Assembly: GCA_019752375.1 (NCBI GenBank)
Contig: JAIEMG010000317.1
Span: 1-33,939 of the forward strand
Direction: 5' to 3'
DNA length: 33,939 nucleotides
Source of the DNA: Gemmataceae bacterium
GTDB lineage: Bacteria; Planctomycetota; Planctomycetia; Gemmatales; Gemmataceae
This document shows positions 25,492 to 33,939 of this stretch, in pieces. Every line of letters starts with the position of its first letter. Positions within the stretch are counted from its first letter, which is position 1. The notes beneath the pieces are model-generated. The model had not been told where the DNA came from. It did no database searches and was given only the letters and a program-made list of their open reading frames with translations. A program made the translations under genes and the position numbers.

Positions 25492-26043
25492 TTACCGAGC
25501 GGAAGCGACGGTCTTGTCCGCTTCGCGCAACTGAGCGACCAGTTGCGGGAAGGACGCCTGCACCGTTTCGCCAGCCTTGAACTGGATACGCTTCGTCTCG
25601 CTGTAGGTCTTGCCGTCGCGCACGACCTCGGCCCGCATCTCGTAGAAGTACGCCTGACCCTGGTTCAGGGTCGGCGTGTCGAACGTACGCTTGTCCGACG
25701 TGGCCTTCGTCAGATGGTCGTCAATGTAGAGCTTGGCCTCGGCGGGAACGTCGATGACAATCTTCGCCCGAGCCGTGGTCGTCACCGTCGGAGCGGGAAC
25801 TTGAGCCACCTTGACCGGAGCGGCATACGCCGGCGCATAGCCCGCGTAGCCGCCGTAACAACCACCCCAGCCGCCGTAGCAGCCACCACCATAGCAGCCG
25901 CCGTAGCAACCACCCCAACCGCCGTAGCAGCCACCATAGCAGCCGTAGCAGCCCGCGTAGCCGCCATAACAGCCGCAACGGCCGTGGCAATCAGGCACGG
26001 TGGGACTGGTGGCCAGTGCCGTCATCAGAATCACGCTGTACAT
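25492..26043 (-). CDS. TIGR03000 family Cys/Gly/Tyr-rich protein
   Basis: 183 residues from ATG 26043, with GGAGG nine bases upstream. A short leader precedes a low-complexity region (about 18-72) built of CYGG, CYGGW and CYGGY units with ten cysteines. It is followed by the planctomycete TIGR03000 domain (about 85-170): AKIVIDVPAEAKLYIDD, TFDTPTLNQGQAYFYE and KRIQFKAGETV. The domain is a small beta-sandwich module known almost only from Planctomycetes; its role is not established. The Cys/Gly/Tyr block suggests disulfide or dityrosine cross-linking in the envelope (inference). The N-terminus (MYSVILMTALATSP) is only a weak signal peptide. Single-gene transcript with a terminator. Confidence 0.88.
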   Translation of the reverse strand: MYSVILMTALATSPTVPDCHGRCGCYGGYAGCYGCYGGCYGGWGGCYGGCYGGGCYGGWGGCYGGYAGYAPAYAAPVKVAQVPAPTVTTTARAKIVIDVPAEAKLYIDDHLTKATSDKRTFDTPTLNQGQAYFYEMRAEVVRDGKTYSETKRIQFKAGETVQASFPQLVAQLREADKTVASAR

Positions 26044-26309
26044 CCGTCAAATCCTCCAAGCAGGTCCATCAGGGAATGAGACAGAGAAGTAACCCGGAGA
26101 CTCTCTTCCGAGGGTCTTTAGCATGGCTGGCTTAGCTAAGCTGGAGAGGATGATAAGAAACTGACACCGGCATGTCAAAGCCAATCTGGGCCGGTTCGGG
26201 GAACTAGAGAATTCACGCAAGTTGCATGGGAAGCTCGCATGCTCTTGACCTCAACTCCTGTGTCTCGGAGCATGACCGGATCAGTTTTCAATGGATGATG
26301 GGCGCTTCG

Positions 26310-26918
26310 ATGACTGTCGTCTCCGCTGCGATTCTGCTCTTCCTGGTGATGGACCCGCTGGGCAACATCCCTTTCTTTCTGACGGCGCTTCGCCACGTCG
26401 AGCCCACACGACAGCGGGCCGTGATCGTGCGCGAGTTGCTCTTTGCCCTGTGCTTCCTCGTGTTCTTTCTGTTCGCGGGCCAGTACCTGTTGCGGCTGTT
26501 GCATATCTCCGAACCGGCGCTGACGATCGCCGGCGGCGTCATCCTCTTCCTGATCGCCATGCGCATGATTTTTCCGTCGCCGGAGCGGTCGATGCACGAG
26601 GAGGTGGATGGCGAACCGTTCATCGTGCCGCTGGCGATTCCCTACGTGGCCGGTCCCTCCGCCCTGGCGACGGAGTTGCTCATCATGAGTCGGGAACCGG
26701 AGCGCTGGATGGAATGGCTTGCGGCCCTGATCCTGGCCTGGTTGGCCAGCAGCGTCATCATCTTCTTTGCGGGTGGGTTGGGACGCTACTTGGGGACGCG
26801 CGGACTGATTGCCGTGGAACGCCTGATGGGCATGGTGCTCATCACCGTCTCCATCCAGACGCTGCTGACGGGCATTCGAGCAGCCATGAAGAGTGTTGAA
26901 GAGGTTGCATCACGCTGA
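26310..26918 (+). CDS. MarC family integral membrane protein (YhgN-like)
   Basis: About 202 residues from ATG 26310; ATGs at 26295 and 26298 and a far upstream one at 26226 are possible. The sequence VVSAAILLFLVMDPLGNIPF, VRELLFALCFLVFFLFAGQ, AGGVILFLIAMRMIFPS, EPFIVPLAIPYVAGPSALAT and ERLMGMVLITVSIQTLLTGI follows E. coli YhgN along its whole length. Six membrane segments expected. The MarC family was named from an antibiotic-resistance locus, but its transport role is not settled; some members are annotated as amino-acid transporters. Its 3' end overlaps the convergent MFS gene by nine bases. The 266-base upstream gap is shared with the divergent TIGR03000 gene. Confidence 0.92.
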   Translation: MTVVSAAILLFLVMDPLGNIPFFLTALRHVEPTRQRAVIVRELLFALCFLVFFLFAGQYLLRLLHISEPALTIAGGVILFLIAMRMIFPSPERSMHEEVDGEPFIVPLAIPYVAGPSALATELLIMSREPERWMEWLAALILAWLASSVIIFFAGGLGRYLGTRGLIAVERLMGMVLITVSIQTLLTGIRAAMKSVEEVASR

Positions 26919-28472
26919 GGCTTCGACTGGGGCCGGCTTGCGAAGGAGCAGCACCAAGACCATTGCGCTGGCCGGCACCAGCGCCAGCATCTGCAGCACG
27001 CTCTGAAACGCGAACGCTCGTGAATTGGCGTGCACCCACTTGTGCAGCGTGGCGTGGGCTTGCTTGCCGACCACCGCGTGACCGGACCCATGAGCGGCGA
27101 AGTGGCGTTCCGGCTGGCGGGCCGCCTCGCTGACGATGGGGCGATTGTAACGGATGTTTTGCCGCAGAACGTCGAACTGGGCATCGGTCCGCTGCGTCAG
27201 GAGCGTCGCCAGGATGGCGCCGACCAGGAACGCCGGCATCGACCGGAAGATGTTGAAGACGCCCGCGGTCTTCAGTGTCTGCTCGTTCGTCAGTCCCTCG
27301 AACACCGTCAGGAGGGCAGGCACGACGACGAGGCCGGCTCCGATCGCCCACAGCCCCAGCAAAGCCGACTGCAGTTCCTTGGCGGTGTAAACGTCGATAA
27401 CGGAAAGCTGCCAGGTGGCGACCGCCATGATCCCCAGGCCAACGAACATGCGCAAGCGCCGCGTCGCCGGCGTCCCCCAGTGGGCGCTGGCGATCACGGC
27501 CAGGAACATCGTGCCCACGGCCGGCAGTATCACCAGGGCGCCTTGCCACCACTGGTACTGGCGCAAGTCGATCATGTAGCCCGACAGCAGCTTTACCAGC
27601 ACCAGCAGGTTGATGCTGTACAGCGCCTTGATGAGGATGCCCAGGCCGAAGTTTCGTATCGCCAGCGGTCGCAAGTTGATGGTCGGGTGCAGCGCCAAGA
27701 TGCCCCACGCGATGAAAGTTGCGAAGCTGATGACGAACGCGACAAACCAGGGCACGAAGTCCGGAGAGTTCAGCCAGCCCCAGTATTGCCCCATGTCGAG
27801 GACGACGTTGATCGTCGCAATCCACGTCAGCAGCAGTAAGTAGCCGAACAGGTCGAACTTCACTGCACTCGGTTGTTGCGGCTCGTCGCGCGGCAACGTC
27901 CACCAAGCGGCAGCGCCGACCAGCACGCCGAGCGGCAGGTTGACGAGGAAGATCAATCGCCACGAGAGCAGGGCAGTCAGCAGACCGCCGACCGGCGCTC
28001 CCGCCAGTGCCGGCAAGTAGACGCCCAGGCCGTAAAGGCCCATCGCCAGTTCCTTGCGGGTGGGATAGGCGCGCCAGATCAGCACCATGCCGCTACAGAT
28101 GGTCAGGCCCATACCGAAGCCTTGCAGGAAGCGCAACGGGGCCATCCAGATGACTTCGGACACGGTGCCGCACAACGTGCCCGCCACGGTGAAGATCAGG
28201 ATGGCGGCCAGGTACGCGCGGCGCAGGCCGAACCGGCTGGCCAGGAAACTGGTGATCGCCATGCCGGCGGCGGCGCCGACAATGTAACTGCCGTGAATCC
28301 ATTGGATGCGATAGCGGTCGGAATCGAGCGCATCGATCACGTCGGCCCGGGGCAGGTCGAGCATCGTGGCGTTCAGCATTGTCAGGAACAAGCCCGGCAA
28401 CACCGCAGCCATCTCTTCCCAGCGGCTGCGGACCGCACCCAGGATTTGCTTCGCTTCGCTGGCCTGGGTCAC
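26910..28472 (-). CDS. emrB: DHA2 family (EmrB/QacA-type) multidrug transporter
   Basis: 520 residues from GTG 28472, which overlaps the adaptor's stop codon by four bases (GTGA). The frame is open to 28895, but that part lies inside the adaptor gene. Fourteen membrane segments expected. Seen: HGSYIVGAAAGMAITSFLAS, RFGLRRAYLAA (motif A region), RFLQGFGMG, and LPALAGAPVGG (motif C region). A proton-driven drug/H+ antiporter of the inner membrane that works with the HlyD/EmrA adaptor and the TolC-type channel encoded upstream on the same strand. Substrate unknown. The insertion around residues 450-480 (HFAAHGSGHAVVGKQAHATL) is a periplasmic loop. No MarR/TetR regulator is seen nearby. Confidence 0.93.
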   Translation of the reverse strand: MTQASEAKQILGAVRSRWEEMAAVLPGLFLTMLNATMLDLPRADVIDALDSDRYRIQWIHGSYIVGAAAGMAITSFLASRFGLRRAYLAAILIFTVAGTLCGTVSEVIWMAPLRFLQGFGMGLTICSGMVLIWRAYPTRKELAMGLYGLGVYLPALAGAPVGGLLTALLSWRLIFLVNLPLGVLVGAAAWWTLPRDEPQQPSAVKFDLFGYLLLLTWIATINVVLDMGQYWGWLNSPDFVPWFVAFVISFATFIAWGILALHPTINLRPLAIRNFGLGILIKALYSINLLVLVKLLSGYMIDLRQYQWWQGALVILPAVGTMFLAVIASAHWGTPATRRLRMFVGLGIMAVATWQLSVIDVYTAKELQSALLGLWAIGAGLVVVPALLTVFEGLTNEQTLKTAGVFNIFRSMPAFLVGAILATLLTQRTDAQFDVLRQNIRYNRPIVSEAARQPERHFAAHGSGHAVVGKQAHATLHKWVHANSRAFAFQSVLQMLALVPASAMVLVLLLRKPAPVEASA

Positions 28473-29794
28473 GGCTGCTTCTCCGGGATGCCTTCGATCA
28501 GGGCTTCCTGCCGCAACGCCTCCGCAGCCCAGGCGGCGTCTCCCGGGCCGTGATCGATGGAGACGCGCACCGACAGGCCCGGCTTCAGCAACGGCCAGCG
28601 TTCGTCGCGTTCGATGGCAATGCGCGTCGGCACGCGCTGCACGACGTAGGTAAACTCGCCGGACGAGATATCGCGTGGGATCAGCGAGAAGTTCGCGCCG
28701 GTCGCGGAGCCGATCCAGATCACCCGGCCGCGGAAGGGCTGGCGATAGGCGTCCACGTCGAGCCGGGCGTAGTTGCCCGGCGACACGCCTTCCAGCAGCG
28801 TCTCTTCGAGCTGCACGGTCACGTAGAGCAGCGCGGGATTGTACATGCTGAAGATCGGATCGCCGGTGCGCGCATAGTCGCCCTTGTGCCGCCATTTCTT
28901 GGCAATGACGCCGTCGTAGGGCGCCGTCACCTGGGTGTAGCCAAGGTTGACTTCCGCCAGGTCCAGGGCTCGCTTGGCCTCGGCAACGGCCTTGCGCCGC
29001 TCGTCCACGATGCGCTCGGTGACCTTGATCTGGTCGAAGCCCAACTCGGCAAGCTCCACGGCGGCCATTGCTTCATCGACGCTGCGTTCGGCGGCCCGGA
29101 GTTGCTTCTCGGCAATGGCGATCTGCCCGAGATTGGACTGGGCCTGGCCCAGCCTGGCCTGGGCGATCTTCATGTCCGCCTGCGCGTTCTTGTAAATCTT
29201 GGTCGCCTCCTGAAAGCGGCGCTCGGACACCGACTGGTCCTGATAAAGTGCCCCGTAGCGCTTGTAGTCCTCGGAGGCCAGCACCAGCGTCGCCTTGGCA
29301 CCCTCCACGGCCTGCTCGGCAGCGGTGACACCCTTGTTCACATCGCCGGTCACCACCGCCAGGGCTGCGACCGCCTTCTCTCGATCCTGGTCGGCGATGG
29401 CGCGCTTCTGCTGGGCGATGGTGATGCGCTTCGGCACTTCCTTTTTCAGCAGGTTGAGATCCGCGTCGGCCCGGGCCAGCGTCGCCTCGGCAACGCCTAG
29501 CTTGGCGGACGACAGGTCGACCTCGCGCCGATACGTGGACGGATCGACCACGGCCAGGAGCTGCCCTTTAATCACCGGCATCTGCTCCTGCACGTAAACG
29601 CCAACGATGTCGCCCGCCACCTGCGGCGCCACGTTGATGAGGTGCGATTCGATGAACGCGTCCTTGCTGATCGAGTGCGTGAAGCGATAGGCCAGCCAAT
29701 CGATGGCAACGACGGCAAAAACCACCAGCGCGATTGCAACAACAATTGAGAGCAGCCGACGGCGGTTTCGGGAGGTTGCGGATGTGCTACTCAC
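28469..29794 (-). CDS. emrA: HlyD/EmrA-type membrane fusion protein
   Basis: 441 residues from GTG 29794, with AGAGGA eight bases upstream. One N-terminal membrane anchor (LLSIVVAIALVVFAVVAIDW, about 14-33), then half of the lipoyl domain (SHLINVAPQVAGDIVGVYV), a long coiled-coil hairpin (about 95-275), the second lipoyl half (YTQVTAPYDGVIAKKW) and a beta-barrel (GNYARLDVDAYRQPFRGRV). It bridges the inner-membrane transporter to the outer-membrane channel. The coiled coil is long, suiting a gap-spanning adaptor. Middle gene of the efflux operon; its stop overlaps the transporter start. Confidence 0.93.
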   Translation of the reverse strand: MSSTSATSRNRRRLLSIVVAIALVVFAVVAIDWLAYRFTHSISKDAFIESHLINVAPQVAGDIVGVYVQEQMPVIKGQLLAVVDPSTYRREVDLSSAKLGVAEATLARADADLNLLKKEVPKRITIAQQKRAIADQDREKAVAALAVVTGDVNKGVTAAEQAVEGAKATLVLASEDYKRYGALYQDQSVSERRFQEATKIYKNAQADMKIAQARLGQAQSNLGQIAIAEKQLRAAERSVDEAMAAVELAELGFDQIKVTERIVDERRKAVAEAKRALDLAEVNLGYTQVTAPYDGVIAKKWRHKGDYARTGDPIFSMYNPALLYVTVQLEETLLEGVSPGNYARLDVDAYRQPFRGRVIWIGSATGANFSLIPRDISSGEFTYVVQRVPTRIAIERDERWPLLKPGLSVRVSIDHGPGDAAWAAEALRQEALIEGIPEKQP

Positions 29795-29866
29795 GGCAAA
29801 GTCCTCTCGGAGCGAGCAAGCGGCGTTTCAAGGCTTTCGACCTTCCATGCCAACCGCGGAGCTTCT

Positions 29867-29932
29867 GTGGCGGCAGACCTCCAGGTCTGCCGGTCTGGTT
29901 TCCACCCGCCAGACCCGGAGGTCTGCCGCCAC
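29867..29932. repeat. 23-bp inverted repeat in the tolC-emrA gap
   Basis: Arms 29867-29889 and 29910-29932 (GTGGCGGCAGACCTCCAGG...), one mismatch, 20-base loop. Each arm is partly self-complementary (AGACCTCC-AGGTCT). It lies in the 159-base gap between the TolC-type gene and the adaptor gene, both transcribed leftwards. No U-run follows, so it may attenuate or stabilise rather than terminate. Confidence 0.75.
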
Positions 29933-29953
29933 GGTCATGGCGGCTTGGTCGCA

Positions 29954-31570
29954 TCAGGGAGCCACGTTGCAGTGCTTCGTACGACATCCGGCATCGGAAA
30001 CGGTCGCACCGCCGACCCAACCGGTTCCGACCGCATACTGCAGCCGTGCCAGTGCCGTCTGATAATCGTACCGCGCCGTGGCCAGGTTCTGTTGCGCCCG
30101 CGTCAGCGCCAGCTCGCCGTCGACGACATCGGTCGGGACGGCGTCGCCTCGCTCGAAGAGGCTCTTCACCACGCGCAGGTTTTCCGTCGCCTGCGTCACC
30201 GCGGTGCGCGATACCAGGATGCGCTCCCGGGCGTCCACGATGCTCAAGTACGCGGCGTTGACTTCAAAAGCAATGCGGTCGCAGATCTCCTTGCCCTGGG
30301 CGATGGCGCCGCGGACCTCGGATTCGGCGCTGCGCAGCTTGCCAAGGCGCCGGCCGCCGTCGAACAATGCCAGCTCGATATTCACCCCACCGGCCGCCAG
30401 GTTCGATTCGGGCAGCCCAGCGCCGTCGAGATGGGCGCCGACGCCGCCGACGAACACGCGCGGCAAGAAATCTGCCTGTGCCACGCCGGTGCCCAGTCGG
30501 GCCGAGCGCACCGCCTGAAGCACGACGCCGAACTCCTGGCGATTGTCCACGGCGAGCTGAAGCGCCTGGGCCAGCTCCAGGTCGAAGGGCGGCGCCTCCG
30601 GCTGGTCCACAACCTTCGTCGGCGCGGAGACGTTGATGCCGATCGTCTGGTTCAGTGCCGCGACGGCCAGGGCTTCCGCGGTGCGTGCCTTGACCAGGTT
30701 CAGGCGCATGTCGGCAAGCAACACGTCGGCGCGAAGCACGTCGTTGCGGATGGCGGTGCCGCGACGCAGGAAGTTACGGGCATCGCGCAGGAACGACTCG
30801 GCACGACGCACCGCTTCCTCGGCGATCACCTGGACGGCGTGTGCCTGCAACAATGAAAGGTACGCCGCGGTGGTATTGAACGCAACGGTCTGGCGTGCGC
30901 GGACGTACTGGAGCTGGGCAATCTCGACGGCACTGACGGCCTGTCCAAAGCGCCCCGGCGTGCGGCCAAAGTCCCAGAGCGTCCACTGGACGTTTAGCTC
31001 CGACAGGTTGAACCGATCGGACGCGCCGCCGAAGGTGACGTTGCCGACATACGTCGGTAAGGTCGGTAGCGTGAAATCGTTGGCGGTTGTCTCTCCCACG
31101 ATGTGCCGATACGACCCTTTTGCCTGCGGCAAGAACTCCGCAAACGCGACCTGCTTGCCGCCGCGCGCTTGCACAATCCGCTCGCGCATTACGTCCAGGC
31201 CCGGATTGTAATCCCAGGCCAGCTCCACGGCACGATCGAGCGACAACGCTGCACCGGCCGGAGGCTCGCACGCGGAGGCGGTGGTATCGCTTTCCTCGGC
31301 ATCGGGCTTGGGGTTGTCGCCCTCATCCAGCGGTAGTCGACGCGGCCGCGGCAAGGTTTCGGCGGGTGGCGGTGTCAGTCGGGGGGCTGAATCGAGGTTG
31401 GCTGCGGCGGGCATGCCATCGGGCGCAAGGATGCGCTGCGTCAGCTCGGTAATGGGAACGTCATTGTGGAAAAAGGCGCAGCCAGGGTAGGTGAGCAGGA
31501 AACCGAAGGCGAGGCGCACCGCGAACCGCGAGCGCGGCGCGCAGCCAGCCTTGGAGGAATGCGACGGCAT
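29954..31570 (-). CDS. tolC: TolC family outer-membrane efflux protein
   Basis: 538 residues from ATG 31570, with GAAGG eight bases upstream. N-terminal signal ([16 protein letters not shown]) ending at Cys31, possibly a lipoprotein site, then a Pro-rich linker (about 50-105). Two OEP domains: the first starts [20 protein letters not shown], with [16 protein letters not shown], and the second has [20 protein letters not shown]. Helical barrel segments end in [16 protein letters not shown]. Forms the trimeric exit duct for the EmrAB-type pump encoded downstream. It is the first gene of the operon, divergent from tadA, so the promoter should lie in 31571-31740. Slightly longer than typical TolC because of the linker. 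Confidence 0.92.
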   Translation of the reverse strand: MPSHSSKAGCAPRSRFAVRLAFGFLLTYPGCAFFHNDVPITELTQRILAPDGMPAAANLDSAPRLTPPPAETLPRPRRLPLDEGDNPKPDAEESDTTASACEPPAGAALSLDRAVELAWDYNPGLDVMRERIVQARGGKQVAFAEFLPQAKGSYRHIVGETTANDFTLPTLPTYVGNVTFGGASDRFNLSELNVQWTLWDFGRTPGRFGQAVSAVEIAQLQYVRARQTVAFNTTAAYLSLLQAHAVQVIAEEAVRRAESFLRDARNFLRRGTAIRNDVLRADVLLADMRLNLVKARTAEALAVAALNQTIGINVSAPTKVVDQPEAPPFDLELAQALQLAVDNRQEFGVVLQAVRSARLGTGVAQADFLPRVFVGGVGAHLDGAGLPESNLAAGGVNIELALFDGGRRLGKLRSAESEVRGAIAQGKEICDRIAFEVNAAYLSIVDARERILVSRTAVTQATENLRVVKSLFERGDAVPTDVVDGELALTRAQQNLATARYDYQTALARLQYAVGTGWVGGATVSDAGCRTKHCNVAP

Positions 31571-31740
31571 TCGGGCGCCTTCGTTGGGCGCCTGTCTGTT
31601 CGGTCCGTTGCGCAGTTAACCCCGCTTCCGGAAACGGGGCCTGGCACGGGCCATTCAGGCGCTTGTCGTATACTGAAGGATGCCGGCGTATACGCTCTTT
31701 GGCCCCGGCTGTCAAGTTGTCACGCGCGGGAGTCTCCTCT

Positions 31741-32250
31741 TTGGACTGGTCTCCTTTCGATTTGCCGCTGACCGATCCACGGCATCCGTTCCACGCCATG
31801 CACATGGAAATGGCGCTGGACGAAGCCGATCAGGCCGCCGCGGAAGACGAGGTACCCATCGGCTGTGTCATTGTCTCGTTCAAGCAGGGCGTCATCGGCC
31901 GCGCGCATAACCAGCGCGAGCAGTTGCACGATCCGACCGCCCATGCCGAGATGATCGCCATCACGCAGGCCGCCGAGGCCCTGCATTCGTGGCGGCTTGA
32001 AGACTGCGCCCTCTATGTGACGCTCGAACCGTGTCCCATGTGCGCCGGCGCCATCGTCCTGGCTCGATTGCCGTTCGTTGTCTATGGCGCCACCGACCCG
32101 AAAGCGGGCGCTTGCGACACGCTCTACCGGATCACGTCCGATCCGCGACTCAATCATCGTTCGCAGGTGGTCGGCGGCGTGTTGGCCGAGCGTTGCGGCG
32201 GCGTGCTCAGTGCGTTCTTTGCGGAAAAACGACGGCAGGGGAAGAACTGA
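31741..32250 (+). CDS. tadA: tRNA-specific adenosine deaminase
   Basis: 169 residues from TTG 31741, chosen because GGGAG lies eight bases upstream and the length matches TadA; ATGs at 31798 and 31804 or an upstream one at 31663 are alternatives. It converts A34 to inosine in tRNA-Arg(ACG). Zinc and catalytic motifs: PTAHAEM (His and catalytic Glu) and EPCPMCAGA (two Cys). VPIGCVIV and [13 protein letters not shown] are also typical. TATACT at 31669-31674 may be a -10. A near-palindrome CCCCGCTTCCGGAAACGGGG sits at about 31621-31640 in the divergent gap. Confidence 0.92.
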   Translation: MDWSPFDLPLTDPRHPFHAMHMEMALDEADQAAAEDEVPIGCVIVSFKQGVIGRAHNQREQLHDPTAHAEMIAITQAAEALHSWRLEDCALYVTLEPCPMCAGAIVLARLPFVVYGATDPKAGACDTLYRITSDPRLNHRSQVVGGVLAERCGGVLSAFFAEKRRQGKN

Positions 32251-32346
32251 TTTGCCCGAAAACTCCCCGTGCGCTCTTTATCTTGCCAGAGGCCGTGGTA
32301 CACTTCAGGGCACTTCTCTCTCGTTCCCTGCTCAGGGTGACTCCTT

Positions 32347-33837
32347 ATGAAAAAGCTCGTGGCGCTGACCGCAGCGTTTATCCTGATTGAAGCGATGGTG
32401 ACGGCGCAATCGCCCTCGCGCGTCCTTGGCCGCCCCGAGGCGCCCCCGACCGAGGCCCTCAACCGCCTGAACATGAAGCTGAGCTGGAAGGCATTCGTGC
32501 CGATGGACGGCCCGCGCGACGGCATCGCCACGACGCAACTCCTGGGCGACCAGCTTTTCGTCCAGACGCGGGCCGGGGCGATCCTGGCGCTGAACGCCGA
32601 AACAGGCCAGACGATCTGGTCGGCACGCATCGGCGCTCCCTACAAAGTGCTGTACAAGCTCGGCCACAACCACGACACGATCTTCGCGCTCAACACCACC
32701 TGGCTATTTGCGCTCGATCGCCCGTCGGGCCAGTTGAAGTGGCTCTATAACCTGGCCAGCGCTCCCTCCGCGGCCCCCGTCGCCGACGCGGAGAAGCTTT
32801 ACGTCTGCTACACCAATGGCAAGGTCGGCGTCTATGACCTGACCAAGCAACGCCCGCGCGGGGACGGTCCGGCGCCAGGGACCTACGCCTACGCCAACAA
32901 AGGCAAGGACGAAGAGAAGAAAGCCTCCTCGTCGGAAACGACGATCAACAACAAGGGCTACGCCAGCAACACGGCGTCATCGACGCGCGGCATGGCGCCG
33001 ATCGCGGTGAGCGCTTACTACGGCGTCGGCCTTGCGGGCGCGGCGAACAACTGGGAGCTGCCGGAGCTCTGGCAGTACGCGGCCGACGCCCGGCTCGATC
33101 AATCGCCGCTGTACACGCCGCGCCATCCCGATCATCCCGGCTACGTCATGCTGGCCAGCTCGGATGGCACGCTGACCTCCAGCTCCAAGTTGCAGAAGCA
33201 GCTCGTTCACGCCATGCGGTCCGATTCGCCGATCTCGGCGCCGATGGCTCAGCATGGCGAGACGGCCTACATCCCCTTCAAGAACGGCACCTTCCTTTCG
33301 ATGAGCATGGAGACCGGCAAGATCTACTGGCGACTTTCCGTGGGCGGCACCATCACGCACCGCGCCGACGTGCTCGATGATGACGTTTACTTGGTCTCGA
33401 CGCGCGGCGGCCTCCATCGCATCGATCGCAAGAACGGCGACATCGTCTGGCGCAATGGCGACGGCGAACGCTTCCTGGCCGCCAACAAGAAAATCGTCTA
33501 TGCCCTGGATCGCAAGGGCGACTTGATGCTGCTCGACCGCACGCGCGGCACCAAGCTGAGCGGTTACGACACCCGCGACTTCGGGGCGCCGATCTCCAAC
33601 GACTACACCGACCGCGTCTATCTGGCTTCCAACGATGGCTTGCTGATCTGCCTCCACGACAAGGATTATGCGAAGACGCTCTGGAACAAGAAGTTCCAGG
33701 AAGACAAGCCGCCGCCGCCCAAGCTGACGCCGGAGGAACGCGAAAAGGAAGCCATGAAGAAGGAAATGGACAAGAAGGAAGAGAAGAAGGAAATGCCCAA
33801 GAAGGAAATGGAGAAGAAGGAAGAGAAGAAAGAATGA
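32347..33837 (+). CDS. Secreted PQQ-type beta-propeller repeat protein
   Basis: 496 residues from ATG 32347 (AGGGTGA upstream). Signal peptide MKKLVALTAAFILIEAMVTA. The body is built of PQQ-like blades: GAILALNAETGQTIWSARIG, TWLFALDRPSGQLKWLYNL, TFLSMSMETGKIYWRLSVGG and GGLHRIDRKNGDIVWRNGDG. No dehydrogenase domain or PQQ-ligand disulfide is apparent, so it is probably a binding or scaffold propeller, as in BamB-like proteins. The last 50 residues are a Lys/Glu/Met-rich tail (EEREKEAMKKEMDKKEEKKE), probably disordered or a charged helix. A blade-like segment is interrupted around residues 185-225 by a Lys/Ser/Asn-rich insert. Function unknown. Confidence 0.88.
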   Translation: MKKLVALTAAFILIEAMVTAQSPSRVLGRPEAPPTEALNRLNMKLSWKAFVPMDGPRDGIATTQLLGDQLFVQTRAGAILALNAETGQTIWSARIGAPYKVLYKLGHNHDTIFALNTTWLFALDRPSGQLKWLYNLASAPSAAPVADAEKLYVCYTNGKVGVYDLTKQRPRGDGPAPGTYAYANKGKDEEKKASSSETTINNKGYASNTASSTRGMAPIAVSAYYGVGLAGAANNWELPELWQYAADARLDQSPLYTPRHPDHPGYVMLASSDGTLTSSSKLQKQLVHAMRSDSPISAPMAQHGETAYIPFKNGTFLSMSMETGKIYWRLSVGGTITHRADVLDDDVYLVSTRGGLHRIDRKNGDIVWRNGDGERFLAANKKIVYALDRKGDLMLLDRTRGTKLSGYDTRDFGAPISNDYTDRVYLASNDGLLICLHDKDYAKTLWNKKFQEDKPPPPKLTPEEREKEAMKKEMDKKEEKKEMPKKEMEKKEEKKE

Positions 33838-33869
33838 CGGTTGGTTCTGCCCGATTGCACGATTCCAAT

Positions 33870-33939
33870 TGGGTGCAACTGCGTTTTCTACAAGGGAAAC
33901 AGCAATCCTACACGGGAAAAACAAGGTTTTCGGCCATTC
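33870..33939 (+). repeat. 70-bp exact repeat, copy 2 (runs off the window)
   Basis: Identical to the reverse complement of 24362-24431 and continuing past the right edge. It begins 32 bases after the beta-propeller gene stop. The left boundary is sharp, since bases before 33870 do not match. The two copies are inverted and about 9.4 kb apart. Confidence 0.88.

Noticed and set aside
25845..25990. CRISPR-like tandem repeats
   Set aside because: These are in-frame codons for CYGG repeats in a protein, with no uniform spacers.
28473..28895. N-terminal extension of the DHA2 transporter
   Set aside because: Lies inside the adaptor gene; the GTGA overlap at 28469-28472 gives the proper start.

Overview
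The window looks like chromosome of a planctomycete, most likely from the Gemmataceae. The call rests on protein families seen here: a DUF1549/DUF1553 protein and a Tat-exported DUF1501 protein, a TIGR03000-type Cys/Gly/Tyr-rich protein, a PVC-type small basic protein, a zinc-ribbon/Pro-Ala-rich/TPR-like membrane protein, and high GC with many palindromic intergenic repeats. I see no rRNA, tRNA, CRISPR array, phage or intact transposase gene.

Layout. 1-122: 3' end of a type III glutamine synthetase gene. 129-288: a 160-bp palindromic repeat. 248-4467: envelope/polysaccharide genes (a multi-membrane GT-C-like protein, a remnant of a beta-repeat protein, a polyprenyl-phosphate sugar transferase) and a small basic protein. 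4867-10310: DUF1549/DUF1553 gene, selB (selenocysteine elongation factor), DUF1501 gene. 10279-14971: divergent DinG-type and Lhr-type helicases. 15002-15384: a hairpin and a second, inverted copy of the 160-bp repeat, split by a 114-bp MITE-like element with a 10-bp target duplication. 15402-19338: type I glutamine synthetase and a double zinc-ribbon membrane protein. 19445-20935: class II-like photolyase. 21054-23940: small basic protein, then an ABC exporter pair. 23997-24493: a repeat island bounded by 33-bp inverted repeats. 24534-26043: an unrecognised protein with a C-terminal helix-turn-helix, and the TIGR03000 protein. 26310-26918: MarC/YhgN-type membrane protein. 26910-31570: a tripartite efflux operon (TolC, HlyD/EmrA, DHA2/EmrB). 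31741-33837: tadA and a secreted PQQ-type beta-propeller. 33870-33939: a 70-bp repeat identical, in inverse orientation, to 24362-24431.

How the genes work together. The clearest unit is the tolC-emrA-emrB-like efflux operon, transcribed leftwards with a 4-nt coupled overlap between adaptor and transporter. The ABC ATPase and permease are coupled with one base between them. The two glutamine synthetases point toward each other across 15 kb, and each gene ends within 20 bases of a copy of the same 160-bp repeat in the same relative orientation. No defence island or obvious new multi-gene system is visible. The most unusual items are the repeat/MITE architecture, a DinG helicase lacking one iron-sulfur cysteine, and a possible glycosylase-like protein with a helix-turn-helix.
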